Part shown: one piece after another, positions 24,909 to 32,905 of the stretch | Layout: each line of letters starts with the position of its first letter | Position numbering within the stretch: position 1 is the stretch's first letter | Assembly: GCA_019634385.1 (NCBI GenBank) | Contig: JAHQVK010000210.1 | Span: 1-35,948 of the forward strand | Reading direction: 5' to 3' | Source of the DNA: Myxococcales bacterium | GTDB lineage: Bacteria > Myxococcota > Kuafuiibacteriia > Kuafuiibacteriales > Kuafuiibacteriaceae | Length of the DNA stretch: 35,948 bases | Notes under the pieces: model-generated | What the model saw: the letters and a program-made list of their open reading frames with translations, nothing else | What the model was told of the DNA's origin: nothing | Database searches by the model: none | Made by a program: the position numbers and the translations under genes

Positions 24909-25997
24909 CTATTCCGGTTTATTTACCGATATAGGATATTCGATATTCCTAATTTGTCCCTTATATGGACGCCATTGAACTTTCTTAAGCAGCTCCTGTA
25001 AACAGGGTTGAAGTAATGACCGACGAAGAAAACGATCCGCTAATTGCATGTTCGTTGCCCGCCCTTGGTTACTGATGCTGAACCGAAGAACAACCTTTTT
25101 CGGTACAGAAGCCCCATCACGACGTAGTTGGCCGCGTATACATCGAGCAATCTGTGGGAAAATGCGCTTCATACCCGTCATCACCTCCCGATCAGACAAG
25201 CGTTTTCTGTCCGATGCTTGGCCTGATCGACCGCGCCGCTTTTTGCCTGCACGACCCCGACGTTTCCCAGATACGCTCTGAGAACGACCTGATGAGTTAG
25301 GTGAGCGCTCTGAGGGATTGATCTTCACCTGCCGACCGTTGTCTTCAGCGGGAAAAGAAACCTCTGCTGGCCGTCGAGTCGTACTCAAAAGGGCAGAAGC
25401 AACCGATTTTCGTCGCCCCTTGACCGGGCGAAGCCTAGGTAGCTTAGGAGGCTCACTGCGTACAATGGTGAGTAACTGCGCCACCTCCGCTTCAACTTTC
25501 CGCTGTAACTTAGCTTGTTCCAACGCTGCCGCCACCGTCCTCCCTCCTCGAACAAAAGCGTACATAAGCATCGAACAAACTACAGCAGCCAGTCCCGCTC
25601 TCAAAGCCCATGTCAAACGCCGGACACGCTCCCGGCGGCGTACCTCGCGAGCATCCGCTTCCGCTTTCTGTCGTCGCCGCTCAACCTCCAGTGCACGCTC
25701 AACATGAGTTTGAAACACGGCGTAGCGCCGCATTTCACGAAACTCTCCCTGTTCTTCACCAATGAGTGTTTCACCAGAAATAGATCCAACATATAAAAGC
25801 TCAAGTAACTCTTTGGCACTTATTGGACCGAACACGCCCTCTTCCGACCGGAACAACCAACGGGAGTCCAATCCGTACGCCTCATTAGGAGCGGGTACGA
25901 GATCGAAAAAAGCCTCAGAGTCCGAAGCCATGCCCTTTGAGGGCACCTTAGACACTCCGGAGGACGCAACGACAGTATCCTCATTCTGGCGTCCCAT
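24909..25997 (-). CDS. GYF-domain transmembrane protein with AgmX-like C-terminus
   Basis: This is a smaller relative of the protein at 21561. It has a GYF_2 domain ('RWLFRSEEGVFGPISAKELL', 'ETLIGEEQGEFREM'), a charged coiled coil ('RALEVERRRQKAEADAREVR'), one transmembrane helix ('LTWALRAGLAAVVCSMLMYAF'), a long basic Ser/Arg/Lys linker, and a C-terminal AgmX/TonB-type domain with two Cys ('MKRIFPQIARCIRGQL', 'SLLQPCLQELLKKVQWRPY'). The linker and C-terminus should be periplasmic and may bridge to the wall or outer membrane. The ATG at 25997 has GGAA upstream; a TTG at 26015 is possible. It is divergent from truA across a 91-bp gap. Confidence 0.78.
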   Translation of the reverse strand: MGRQNEDTVVASSGVSKVPSKGMASDSEAFFDLVPAPNEAYGLDSRWLFRSEEGVFGPISAKELLELLYVGSISGETLIGEEQGEFREMRRYAVFQTHVERALEVERRRQKAEADAREVRRRERVRRLTWALRAGLAAVVCSMLMYAFVRGGRTVAAALEQAKLQRKVEAEVAQLLTIVRSEPPKLPRLRPVKGRRKSVASALLSTTRRPAEVSFPAEDNGRQVKINPSERSPNSSGRSQSVSGKRRGRAGKKRRGRSGQASDRKRLSDREVMTGMKRIFPQIARCIRGQLRRDGASVPKKVVLRFSISNQGRATNMQLADRFLRRSLLQPCLQELLKKVQWRPYKGQIRNIEYPISVNKPE

Positions 25998-26088
25998 AGA
26001 TTCCAATGGTAGCAAGCCTCAACCGGCTTGGCACACGACAAAGCCCTTATCTGAAGAATCCCTACGAGCTGTGAGCAACTCGGTACAC

Positions 26089-26877
26089 ATGACCCAGCGG
26101 GCACAGCGTCTCAGGGCGCGCAAAGCGGTCAACAAACACCAAATTGCCGATTACGCTGCCGTGCTTGCCTACGATGGCCAAGCATTTGCGGGGTACGCTC
26201 GCCAGCCGAACATGGTCACCGTCGAGGGCAGCCTTCGGCATGTACTCTCTAAGTATATTACTGGTTTTAGGCGACTAGCGGTGGCTGGTCGTACCGATCG
26301 GGGTGTGTCTGCAGTTGCTCAGGTGGTCAGTTTCAGAGGGGACTATCCACAGCCCCTAGAAGAAATTTCTCACCACCTCAACGCGGTGCAATCCGACGCC
26401 TTGTGGTGTCGCTCGCTGCAATACGCACCGTATGGATTCCACGCTCAATTTGGGGCCACCCGACGTCGATACTGTTACCTTCATCCGGCAACACAAGAAG
26501 AGTGGGCTCGAAGTTCACTGATCAACACCCAGCTCACAAACTTAGAAGGCAGACGGTGCATGTTTGCTTTTTCTCGGGGTACACGTCCGGGCGCTAGTAC
26601 TATCCGCCGCATTTATCGATCCCGCTGTTACCCAGCACATATCAATGACATACCGGTACTCAATTTCGAGGTCGAGGCTCAAGGTTTCCTCCGAAAAATG
26701 ATGCGAGTATTGGTAAGCACCGCACTTAAGCACGGGCGCCATACCGAACCCCCGGACATCTTATGTACCATTGCTGCTCAAAGAGATCGTCGACTGACCG
26801 AACACCCCGCGCCCCCTGAGCATCTACGATTTGCGGCGGTACATTTTGACCAGTGGAGCCCCTTGGTAGGTTGGTAA
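26089..26877 (+). CDS. truA: tRNA pseudouridine synthase TruA
   Basis: TruA isomerises uridines 38-40 in tRNA anticodon stems. The catalytic Asp is in 'VAGRTDRGVSAVAQVVSF'; other family parts are 'YAAVLAYDGQAFAGYARQP', 'TVEGSLRHVLSKY', 'GFHAQFGATRRRYCYL' and 'FLRKMMRVLVSTAL'. The length of 262 residues is normal. The frame is open far upstream to 25762, but this part is antisense to the GYF gene; family-like sequence begins soon after the ATG at 26089. A GTG at 26071 is a possible alternative. Its last 54 bp overlap the 3' end of the converging gene at 26824-27783. Confidence 0.93.
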   Translation: MTQRAQRLRARKAVNKHQIADYAAVLAYDGQAFAGYARQPNMVTVEGSLRHVLSKYITGFRRLAVAGRTDRGVSAVAQVVSFRGDYPQPLEEISHHLNAVQSDALWCRSLQYAPYGFHAQFGATRRRYCYLHPATQEEWARSSLINTQLTNLEGRRCMFAFSRGTRPGASTIRRIYRSRCYPAHINDIPVLNFEVEAQGFLRKMMRVLVSTALKHGRHTEPPDILCTIAAQRDRRLTEHPAPPEHLRFAAVHFDQWSPLVGW

Positions 26878-27783
26878 TGATACCGATACCGTGGATGTAG
26901 AAACGGAAGGAGCCTCCGGGGTGAATCCTAACAGACGGTACGGCGTTTCACACAACGCCAAGCCCGCACCCAATAAAAGGGCCACAAACGCCGTCAACCA
27001 GAACCATCGGGGCCATGCGTTATGACGTAGGGGCTCCCATGCCTTGTCCGCCGTCTTCTCAGTTGGATAAAAAGTAGCCGTAAATGCGGCCTCAACCAGC
27101 TGCGAAGCTGAGCTCCCTCGATCAACCGATGAGATCAGGCGTTGTTGGATCTCCCTACGAACCACCGGTCCGGTATACTCATCCCTACTCGGCATACCAG
27201 CCGGCTGTACAAGAAATGGCTCCACCATTCGGGGCATACTCAGTGGGTGAGTGCTGATGAATCCCTCCTCAAGCATTTGCGCCAATACATTGACGATCAT
27301 TTCTGGGGGCTGTGCTCCCATGACCGCCAACTCAGCTACCGACTTTTCACCATCCACGGTTCGCAGAATGCTCACCGCGTAATCAGGCAAGTCGGGGGAA
27401 GCCATCATTTGCTGGTAATGGGGCCATAAGCGCTGCGACAGCCCTAGCCCCACCCTCTCGAGCATGTTCAAGAGGATGTGCGCTCGTTGTTCAGCCGTCC
27501 ACCAAGTGGGCAGCCACGCCGGAACCTCTCGGGTCGAGCTATCACGCCCCCCCAACGATCCTAAGCGTTCGATCTCCCCTTGCTCGGCTAGCGCCAGCAA
27601 CATCAGTCGCTTCTCCAACGTCCCCACATCTCGGCTGTTCGGGACCAACTTTCCGTTCGTGAAACTAAACTCCACCACCGTCTGCATCCCACGCAGATGA
27701 AAACGGAACCGGCCCCCCTCAGCCGCAGCGGCCTGAAGAACCTCAGCTACCCCCGCACGTTCAAATGGTGCGCGAACACTCAC
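26824..27783 (-). CDS. PATAN/DUF4388-like protein with C-terminal transmembrane helix
   Basis: The N-terminal 90 residues resemble the PATAN/DUF4388 module of signalling proteins ('GVAEVLQAAAAEGGRFRF', '...FSFTNGKLV...LEKRLMLLALAEQGE'). The middle contains a winged-helix-like segment ('YAVSILRTVDGEKSVAELAV', 'IVNVLAQMLEEGFI'), and the C-terminus has one transmembrane helix ('WFWLTAFVALLLGAGLALC') and a short tail. The assignment is by pattern only. The GTG at 27783 has a strong GGAGGAG 8 bases upstream, which fixes the start. It is divergent from the glutaredoxin-like gene, with starts about 32 bp apart, and converges on truA with a 54-bp 3' overlap. Confidence 0.65.
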   Translation of the reverse strand: MSVRAPFERAGVAEVLQAAAAEGGRFRFHLRGMQTVVEFSFTNGKLVPNSRDVGTLEKRLMLLALAEQGEIERLGSLGGRDSSTREVPAWLPTWWTAEQRAHILLNMLERVGLGLSQRLWPHYQQMMASPDLPDYAVSILRTVDGEKSVAELAVMGAQPPEMIVNVLAQMLEEGFISTHPLSMPRMVEPFLVQPAGMPSRDEYTGPVVRREIQQRLISSVDRGSSASQLVEAAFTATFYPTEKTADKAWEPLRHNAWPRWFWLTAFVALLLGAGLALCETPYRLLGFTPEAPSVSTSTVSVSLPTYQGAPLVKMYRRKS

Positions 27784-27815
27784 TGGCTACTCCTCCACTA
27801 CGCTATGATGCGCCC

Positions 27816-28517
27816 GTGCGTATTCACAGTCGGCGATATACGTTTTCATGGGAGATCCCACTCACCGTCCTCGTATGCTCCTTTGCCTGTAGGAATGAGT
27901 CCCCATCCCCACCGGTCAAAGAGCTTGAAATTACACCGCCAACCCCCATAACCATCAACCCCCAAGAAAAGGATCTCCTTTTCACCTTCCGTGATCCCAC
28001 AACCGACAAGTTCCAAACTGTCTCGTCCGTAACTGAGGTGCCCGAAGCCTGTCGACGCACTGTGGTCATCACGCCGCTAAACTTGCCTCCAGACGCCCGT
28101 GGGGCCGGACAATATGTGCACGTGGCAGACCTCACAACCCTTGACGGGGATGGAAACGTCCGGACAGCCGTTGCCAGTCGCTACGGCTTGGATCGCGGTA
28201 TCCTCACTTCCACCGTAGGTGAGACACTACCCTCCTCATCAGCGCCCCCGGTGGTAGTATACTCCGCCAGTTGGTGCGGAGTATGCAAAAAGACCAAACG
28301 CCTACTGCAACAGCTGGGCGTCCGGTTTGAGGAACGGGACATAGAGGCATCGCGGTCCGCTCGGGAGGAGTTGGCAGCTAAGGCCCAGGCCGCGGGTATC
28401 CAACCGGGTGGTGTTCCAGTCATCGATGTTCAGGGTCGTTTGATGCAAGGGCTTGATGAAGAACGGCTCCTTGCTTGGCTCAAGGAAGCTGGTCTCATCA
28501 AAGATGGCTCATCATAG
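27816..28517 (+). CDS. Lipoprotein with C-terminal glutaredoxin-like domain
   Basis: The C-terminal 85 residues are a glutaredoxin/NrdH-like thioredoxin fold: redox motif CGVC in 'VVVYSASWCGVCKKTKRLLQ', then 'VRFEERDIEASRSAREEL' and the cis-Pro region 'PGGVPVIDVQGRLMQGL'. The N-terminus is a hydrophobic signal ending 'VCSFAC', a possible but not ideal lipobox, and is followed by a Pro-rich linker. The middle region ('FTFRDPTTDKFQTVSSV', 'VHVADLTTLDGDGNV') is unrecognised. An exported protein with a glutaredoxin-like domain would probably work in disulphide or thiol chemistry in the periplasm, not with cytosolic glutathione; this is inference. The GTG at 27816 is chosen because earlier starts overlap the divergent gene. 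Confidence 0.75.
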   Translation: MRIHSRRYTFSWEIPLTVLVCSFACRNESPSPPVKELEITPPTPITINPQEKDLLFTFRDPTTDKFQTVSSVTEVPEACRRTVVITPLNLPPDARGAGQYVHVADLTTLDGDGNVRTAVASRYGLDRGILTSTVGETLPSSSAPPVVVYSASWCGVCKKTKRLLQQLGVRFEERDIEASRSAREELAAKAQAAGIQPGGVPVIDVQGRLMQGLDEERLLAWLKEAGLIKDGSS

Positions 28518-28653
28518 GCCAACCAAGAACCTTAAGGTGCTTGATACCGTCGAGAGCGCAAAGGATGTGTCCCACAGCGCTATTCTTCTAAAGCTCAGCC
28601 CGGAGGTCGTTGGCCTTCGGACTGAATTGTTGGACCACCAATCGAAATCCTGA
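28504..28653 (+). CDS. Possible small protein, 49 residues
   Basis: A short frame overlaps the end of the glutaredoxin-like gene by 14 bases and encodes a mixed-charge peptide ('KNLKVLDTVESAKDVSHSA', 'ILLKLSPEVVGLRTELLD'). The composition looks protein-like, but there is no recognised domain and the ribosome binding site is weak. It could be a remnant of a longer gene. Low confidence. Confidence 0.25.
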   Translation: MAHHRPTKNLKVLDTVESAKDVSHSAILLKLSPEVVGLRTELLDHQSKS

Positions 28654-28993
28654 CTATTCCCGTCATCCCTTGGAGCTGGTCGGCTGTCGTCTTTTAAGAC
28701 CCAACGAAGGTTACTTCAGATATCACTTGGGTTGAACCCAAGTTCCTGCTACTCCGCCGGGCTACGCCCCCCTGCGCGACCACTTGTTGATTCTTAGAGA
28801 ATCAATTCAAGGGGTCTTTGCTGTAATACCAATAGAAAGTTGTTTTCCAAAGGAAAGTGTTTTGGCGTTAAACATGGTCAAAATGTACCAGCGCGGGTTG
28901 GGATTTGGCATTTGCCGTTGAGCAACTCTGTTGATGACCTACAATGTTATTGATTCTTTGGCTGAGAGTCGTTTGTGTTGCGCAGTCAGACCT
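28654..28993. other. Intergenic region between convergent genes
   Basis: No convincing gene is seen. It contains the second copy of the triple-hairpin repeat (28724-28825) and, after it, an AT-rich stretch with a small TTTCC-AAA-GGAAA hairpin near 28845-28858. No clear terminator with a T-tract was found for the PP2C gene, which ends at 28994. Confidence 0.6.
28724..28825 (+). repeat. Triple-hairpin dispersed repeat, copy 2
   Basis: This 102-bp copy matches copy 1 (11008-11109) without gaps at about 92 of 102 positions. The first hairpin ACTTGGG/CCCAAGT is unchanged. The second keeps GGGC-TAC-GCCC. The third keeps TTGATTCT/AGAATCAA perfectly and has one mismatch in the outer stem. It lies in the intergenic space between the end of a plus-strand gene and the end of the PP2C gene. 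Confidence 0.85.
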
Positions 28994-29755
28994 TCAGGTG
29001 GCTCTTGCCTCCACAACTACACACGTAATATTGTCTTTACCTCCTCGACTGTTTGCGAGCTCTATCAGTGCCGAGCATACTTGATTCAAGTTCGAATCAA
29101 CGGCTAGTGACGGTATCTCTGCAAGCTGTAGATATCCGTGCAAGCCATCACTACACAGCAGGAAGCGGTCACCCGATTGAAGGGGCACCACATATGTGTC
29201 GACCTGGACATACTCTCGCGGTCCAACTGCCCGGGTAATCACATTCCCTTTGAGTGACTTCCGAGCTTGTAAAGGCGTGATCAGTCCAGCCCGCATTTGA
29301 AGCTGTACCAAGGTATGATCCTCAGTAACCTGATACGCTGACTCGCCACGAATCAGATACGCCCGACTATCACCTACCGAGCCAATTATGGCCGTACCCC
29401 GAACCGACACCATCATGGTGATCGTCGTACCCATACCCTTTTGATCCGGCTCCTGTTGGGCAATACCAAAGACCATATACGCCGCCGCCTGGATCGAGCT
29501 TTCAACCAATCTCCTAACTCCAGACAACGTTTCATCACTCGGACAGTGAGCATACGCGCCCAGTATCGACTCTCCGCGGCGAATCATGCCACTGACCACC
29601 TCCACCGCCTCTCGCGCCGCGACCTCACCCGCCGCATGCCCCCCCATGCCATCTGCAACCACGTACAGCTGGAGGCAATCATCAGCCAGGTACGCATCCT
29701 CGTTGTGCTCACGCCATCGTCCTACGTCCGTGGTCGCCGCTGAAACACAGAACAC
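28994..29755 (-). CDS. PP2C-family serine/threonine protein phosphatase
   Basis: This metal-dependent (PPM) phosphatase should reverse Ser/Thr phosphorylation. The metal-binding and core motifs are in order: 'REHNEDAYLADD', 'VADGMGGHAAGEVAA', 'GMGTTITMM', 'GSVGDSRAYLIRG', 'CSDGLHGYL' and 'GGKDNITCVVVEA'. The length of 253 residues is that of the minimal bacterial PP2C (Stp/PrpC type). No membrane segment is present, so it is cytosolic. The start is a GTG at 29755 with a weak ribosome binding site. No partner kinase is in the window. It is divergent from the barrel protein gene. Confidence 0.93.
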   Translation of the reverse strand: MFCVSAATTDVGRWREHNEDAYLADDCLQLYVVADGMGGHAAGEVAAREAVEVVSGMIRRGESILGAYAHCPSDETLSGVRRLVESSIQAAAYMVFGIAQQEPDQKGMGTTITMMVSVRGTAIIGSVGDSRAYLIRGESAYQVTEDHTLVQLQMRAGLITPLQARKSLKGNVITRAVGPREYVQVDTYVVPLQSGDRFLLCSDGLHGYLQLAEIPSLAVDSNLNQVCSALIELANSRGGKDNITCVVVEARAT

Positions 29756-29884
29756 CGCTTGCGAAACCTAGGTGGAGCTCCCAGAAACAACAAGTCCGCC
29801 AACAGCATAGGGCTAATCTTTTGGATAAATTGCGACTGTTCCATCCACTTGCCACGACATCCCGGACCGGCGTAGCAGCATTGT

Positions 29885-30637
29885 ATGGTGACCCTGCTAA
29901 GTATTGCGATTGGCCTCCTTAGCCCTCTTCAAGCCGAGCCAGAGGCTCTTCCCCTCAATCTTACACCTGAATTGCCCAACAACGAATCAGAACAAACATG
30001 GGATGATCCAGAACCTGGTTCTGAGTCGCTGCGTCCATCCGCAACCTATACGGAAGAGTCACCCTCAGCCCTGAGCTGGGATGTCCTAGGCGGTGGGATT
30101 CCTGCGGATAGTATCTTACTCGGTGCCACCTCCGGGTTCTCGCGATTTGCCGAGGTCCATCTTGAGGCACCATTGTCGGACCAATTCACACTTGGCGGAT
30201 GGGTAGGCTTCGATTTCGGCTACTGGCGACCAGACGGTGCGGATCAGGACGCTTCCCTCATGTTTGGTGCCGCGGCACGGCTCAGTATCCTTCACAACGA
30301 GCTGTGGAGTATTGGTGTGCGCGTCTCACCAGGGTTTGGTATTCGAACCTCACAAGGAAGCGGGTTTAGTCTGTTCGTACCCCTAGAGAGTCGGGCTCTC
30401 TACGCCATCGATGACCGATTACTGGTAGGTGCAGCGATCGATCTGCCTCTTCGGCTCTCGTTTCCCAGCGGATCCCCAGATTTTGTGACGGTCCCAATGA
30501 TCGTAGGATTCGCGGGAGAATTTCATCTGATGCCGTCACTAGCCCTTCACGGAGTCTTCGGCTTCGGTCCCGCTTTAGATTCCCGTGGCGTAGAACCCTC
30601 TTTCCGAGCAACCATCGGGATGGCATACCGATTGTAA
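29885..30637 (+). CDS. Predicted outer-membrane beta-barrel protein
   Basis: A signal peptide (MVTLLSIAIGLLSPLQA) is followed by an acidic, Pro-rich region of about 45 residues and then by alternating amphipathic strands ('FTLGGWVGFDFGYW', 'SIGVRVSPGFGIRT', 'YAIDDRLLVGAAIDLPLRLS', 'LALHGVFGFGPAL'). The protein ends in 'GMAYRL'; many outer-membrane barrels end in an aromatic residue, so this end is only partly typical. I do not recognise a substrate or family. The acidic N-terminal part might bind metal or peptidoglycan; this is a guess. The ATG at 29885 has no strong ribosome binding site. It converges on rpiB with 38 bp between. Confidence 0.7.
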   Translation: MVTLLSIAIGLLSPLQAEPEALPLNLTPELPNNESEQTWDDPEPGSESLRPSATYTEESPSALSWDVLGGGIPADSILLGATSGFSRFAEVHLEAPLSDQFTLGGWVGFDFGYWRPDGADQDASLMFGAAARLSILHNELWSIGVRVSPGFGIRTSQGSGFSLFVPLESRALYAIDDRLLVGAAIDLPLRLSFPSGSPDFVTVPMIVGFAGEFHLMPSLALHGVFGFGPALDSRGVEPSFRATIGMAYRL

Positions 30638-30675
30638 TTGTAGGTGCTCCTCGAGCAAAGCACTGTGACCGGACC

Positions 30676-31137
30676 TCAGCTGAGACTCACGGAGTCGATC
30701 AGGCCCACTCGACCAGTGTGGCGTCCCTCCTCAAAAGAGGTGGCAATGAAAGCATCGAGAATCCGCTCTGCCAGCGACAAGCCGGTCAGTCGTTCGCCCA
30801 AGCAAAGCACATTGGCGTTGTTGTGAGCTCTTCCAAGCGCAGCCTGCGCTTCCACAGCCGCAACCACTGCACGGATCCCCCGAAATCGATTTGCGGTGAT
30901 AGAAACGCCAATCCCAGACCCACACACCAACAAACCTCGAGAGTGAGTATCTCCTGTTTCTAGGTCTGTCTGCAGAGCCTTCGATACTGCGCCGGCGAAA
31001 TTGGGGTAATCCACCCGCTCGCGAGAAGCAGCACCATGATTGACCACCTCATGCCCATGTGACTGCAGATAGGCTAGCAAATGCTCTTTGAGACCATACC
31101 CAGCATGATCAGACCCTACGTGGAACTTCAATATCAT
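30676..31137 (-). CDS. rpiB: Ribose-5-phosphate isomerase B
   Basis: RpiB interconverts ribose-5-phosphate and ribulose-5-phosphate in the pentose phosphate pathway; ribulose-5-phosphate is also the RibB substrate. Conserved parts are 'FHVGSDHAGYGLKEHLLAYL', 'DYPNFAGAV', active Cys in 'GLLVCGSGIGVSITANR', and 'RAHNNANVLCLGERL'. The ATG at 31137 overlaps the fabF stop as ATGA, which fixes the start and indicates coupling. At 153 residues it is of usual length. Confidence 0.94.
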   Translation of the reverse strand: MILKFHVGSDHAGYGLKEHLLAYLQSHGHEVVNHGAASRERVDYPNFAGAVSKALQTDLETGDTHSRGLLVCGSGIGVSITANRFRGIRAVVAAVEAQAALGRAHNNANVLCLGERLTGLSLAERILDAFIATSFEEGRHTGRVGLIDSVSLS

Positions 31138-32393
31138 TCTCCATATCGCTTGAGCACGAGACAAACGTTGGTGCCCCCGAACCCAAAAGAATTCGAGACC
31201 GCTACGTGGACATCCAGAGCTTTAGATTTGTGGGGTGTAAGATCAAGATCACATCCCTCATCGGGCCGGTCCAAATTGATCGTGGGAGCAATCTTGCCGT
31301 GGATCAATGACTGGATACTGATAATTGTCTCTACCGCGCCCGCTGCTCCTAGCATGTGTCCGTGCATAGATTTCGTGGACGAAATGGCGAGCTTCTCGGC
31401 TTGTGACCCAAACACCTCTTTGATGGCCTCAAGTTCCTGAGTGTCCCCTATTGCCGTGGAGGTCCCATGAGCATTGATATAGTCAACGTCGACCGGTTGT
31501 ACGGACGCATCATCCAGAGCTTCTCTCATCGCGCGACGAGAACCTTCGCCATCCGGCGAAGTCACATGATAAGCGTCCGCGGTAGCTCCGTAGCCGGCAA
31601 CTTCTCCCAGGATGTTTGCACCCCGTGCCAGGGCAAACTCCAGCCGCTCCACAACCACTGCACCGGCGCCCTCGCCCATGACAAAGCCATCTCGGTCCTT
31701 ATCCCACGGTCTTGATGCCTTGGTGGGCTCAGCATTCCGAGTGGATAAAGCCCTCATAGCGTTAAACCCACCGATACCCAAAGGGGTGATGGTCGCCTCA
31801 GATCCGCCAGCAATGACCGCATCTGCACCGCCCCGCCGAATCAGCTCTACCGCTTCCCCTATGGCGTGAGCACTCGTCGCGCATGCGGATACGGGGGACC
31901 AATTGGGTCCTTTAGCGCCGGTTCGGATGCTGATCTGACCCGGGGCGAGATTGACGATCAGCATGGGGATAAAGAATGGATTTATCTTCTTAGGACCGCG
32001 GGTATTAACGATTTCCGCATTCGTTTCTATTGTCTGAAGACCACCCAGCCCGGCCCCCATCAACACGCCTACCCGTTCAGCATTGGTCTCATTGATGACC
32101 AGTTGTGAGTGAGCCACTGCTTGGTCAGCAGCAACGATGGCATATTGTATGAATGCGTCGTTCCTCCGGGCTTCCTTGACCCCCAGCAACTGTCGGGGAT
32201 CAAAGTCCTTAACTTCTCCGGCTATCTTGGTATCAAAGGCAGTGCAGTCCCATCTGGTAATGGGACCTATACCGCTTCGGCCTTCGAGAAAAGCACGCCA
32301 AGATGCTTCAAGATTATTTCCACAGGGCGTTATGAGCCCCATGCCCGTGACTACTACACGAGGTCGTCCTCGGTGGTCTGTGTGTTGCGTCAT
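31134..32393 (-). CDS. fabF: 3-oxoacyl-[acyl-carrier-protein] synthase II
   Basis: FabF condenses malonyl-ACP with acyl-ACP in fatty acid elongation. The catalytic Cys is in 'PVSACATSAHAIGEAVELI', and the two His are in 'NAHGTSTAIGDTQELEAI' and 'STKSMHGHMLGAAGAVE'. The C-terminus 'VSNSFGFGGTNVCLVL' is typical. The length of 419 residues is normal. It follows acpP by 132 bp and overlaps rpiB; the acpP-fabF-rpiB order is common in deltaproteobacteria. Confidence 0.97.
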   Translation of the reverse strand: MTQHTDHRGRPRVVVTGMGLITPCGNNLEASWRAFLEGRSGIGPITRWDCTAFDTKIAGEVKDFDPRQLLGVKEARRNDAFIQYAIVAADQAVAHSQLVINETNAERVGVLMGAGLGGLQTIETNAEIVNTRGPKKINPFFIPMLIVNLAPGQISIRTGAKGPNWSPVSACATSAHAIGEAVELIRRGGADAVIAGGSEATITPLGIGGFNAMRALSTRNAEPTKASRPWDKDRDGFVMGEGAGAVVVERLEFALARGANILGEVAGYGATADAYHVTSPDGEGSRRAMREALDDASVQPVDVDYINAHGTSTAIGDTQELEAIKEVFGSQAEKLAISSTKSMHGHMLGAAGAVETIISIQSLIHGKIAPTINLDRPDEGCDLDLTPHKSKALDVHVAVSNSFGFGGTNVCLVLKRYGE

Positions 32394-32525
32394 CGTTGTC
32401 CTCGTAGAGCCCCCAACATCCGACGCATCACTACGGCAGGATACCGCCCAGTTGTCCAGCGCTTACGGCACCCCTCCCGAGCGCACGATGCGCTGTATGT
32501 CCGAGACCCTCGCGCCGAATATCAC

Positions 32526-32765
32526 TCAGGAAGCTTTGTGTTCGTTAATGTATTTGATGGCGTCGCCGACCGTTTTTATATTCTCGGCCTCTTCATCTGG
32601 AATCTCGATCTCGAAGTATTCCTCCATCGCCATCACTAGTTCTACAATGTCCAGAGAGTCTGCACCTAGATCATCAATGAAAGATGCGTCGGGTTTGACA
32701 TCGTCCTCAGAAATTCCAAGCTGGTCGACAATGATCGATTTTACCTTATCTTCGATGGAAGCCAT
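32526..32765 (-). CDS. acpP: Acyl carrier protein
   Basis: ACP carries growing acyl chains on phosphopantetheine attached to Ser. The attachment site is in '[20 protein letters not shown]', and the protein is short and acidic with an '[14 protein letters not shown]' start. The ATG at 32765 gives 79 residues, the usual length, with AAGAGAACA just upstream; the open frame to 32816 is leader. It is followed by fabF. A strong inverted repeat is found in its leader. Confidence 0.97.
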   Translation of the reverse strand: MASIEDKVKSIIVDQLGISEDDVKPDASFIDDLGADSLDIVELVMAMEEYFEIEIPDEEAENIKTVGDAIKYINEHKAS

Positions 32766-32787
32766 TGTTCTCTTTGCCTCTTGCTTT

Positions 32788-32812
32788 TGCGGATGTGGTA
32801 GACCACACCGCA
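32788..32812 (-). promoter_or_regulatory. Inverted repeat in the acpP leader
   Basis: TGCGGTGTGG-TCTA-CCACATCCGCA (minus strand) is a 10-bp inverted repeat with one bulged base, located 22-47 bp before the acpP start codon and just upstream of its ribosome binding site. It could be an operator or a leader hairpin. I do not recognise it as a known fatty-acid regulator site. Confidence 0.4.
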
Positions 32813-32905
32813 TCAAGATAGGCCGGACGTAACGCTATTCCGCTTCAGGAATCAACTCTGAATCCTGCGCTCCACATACACTTTTTAATTCAACAGCCTG
32901 AACCG

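Noticed and set aside
25762-26088. A 109-residue N-terminal extension of TruA
   Set aside because: It is antisense to the GYF gene, low in complexity and not part of the TruA family; the true start is near 26089.
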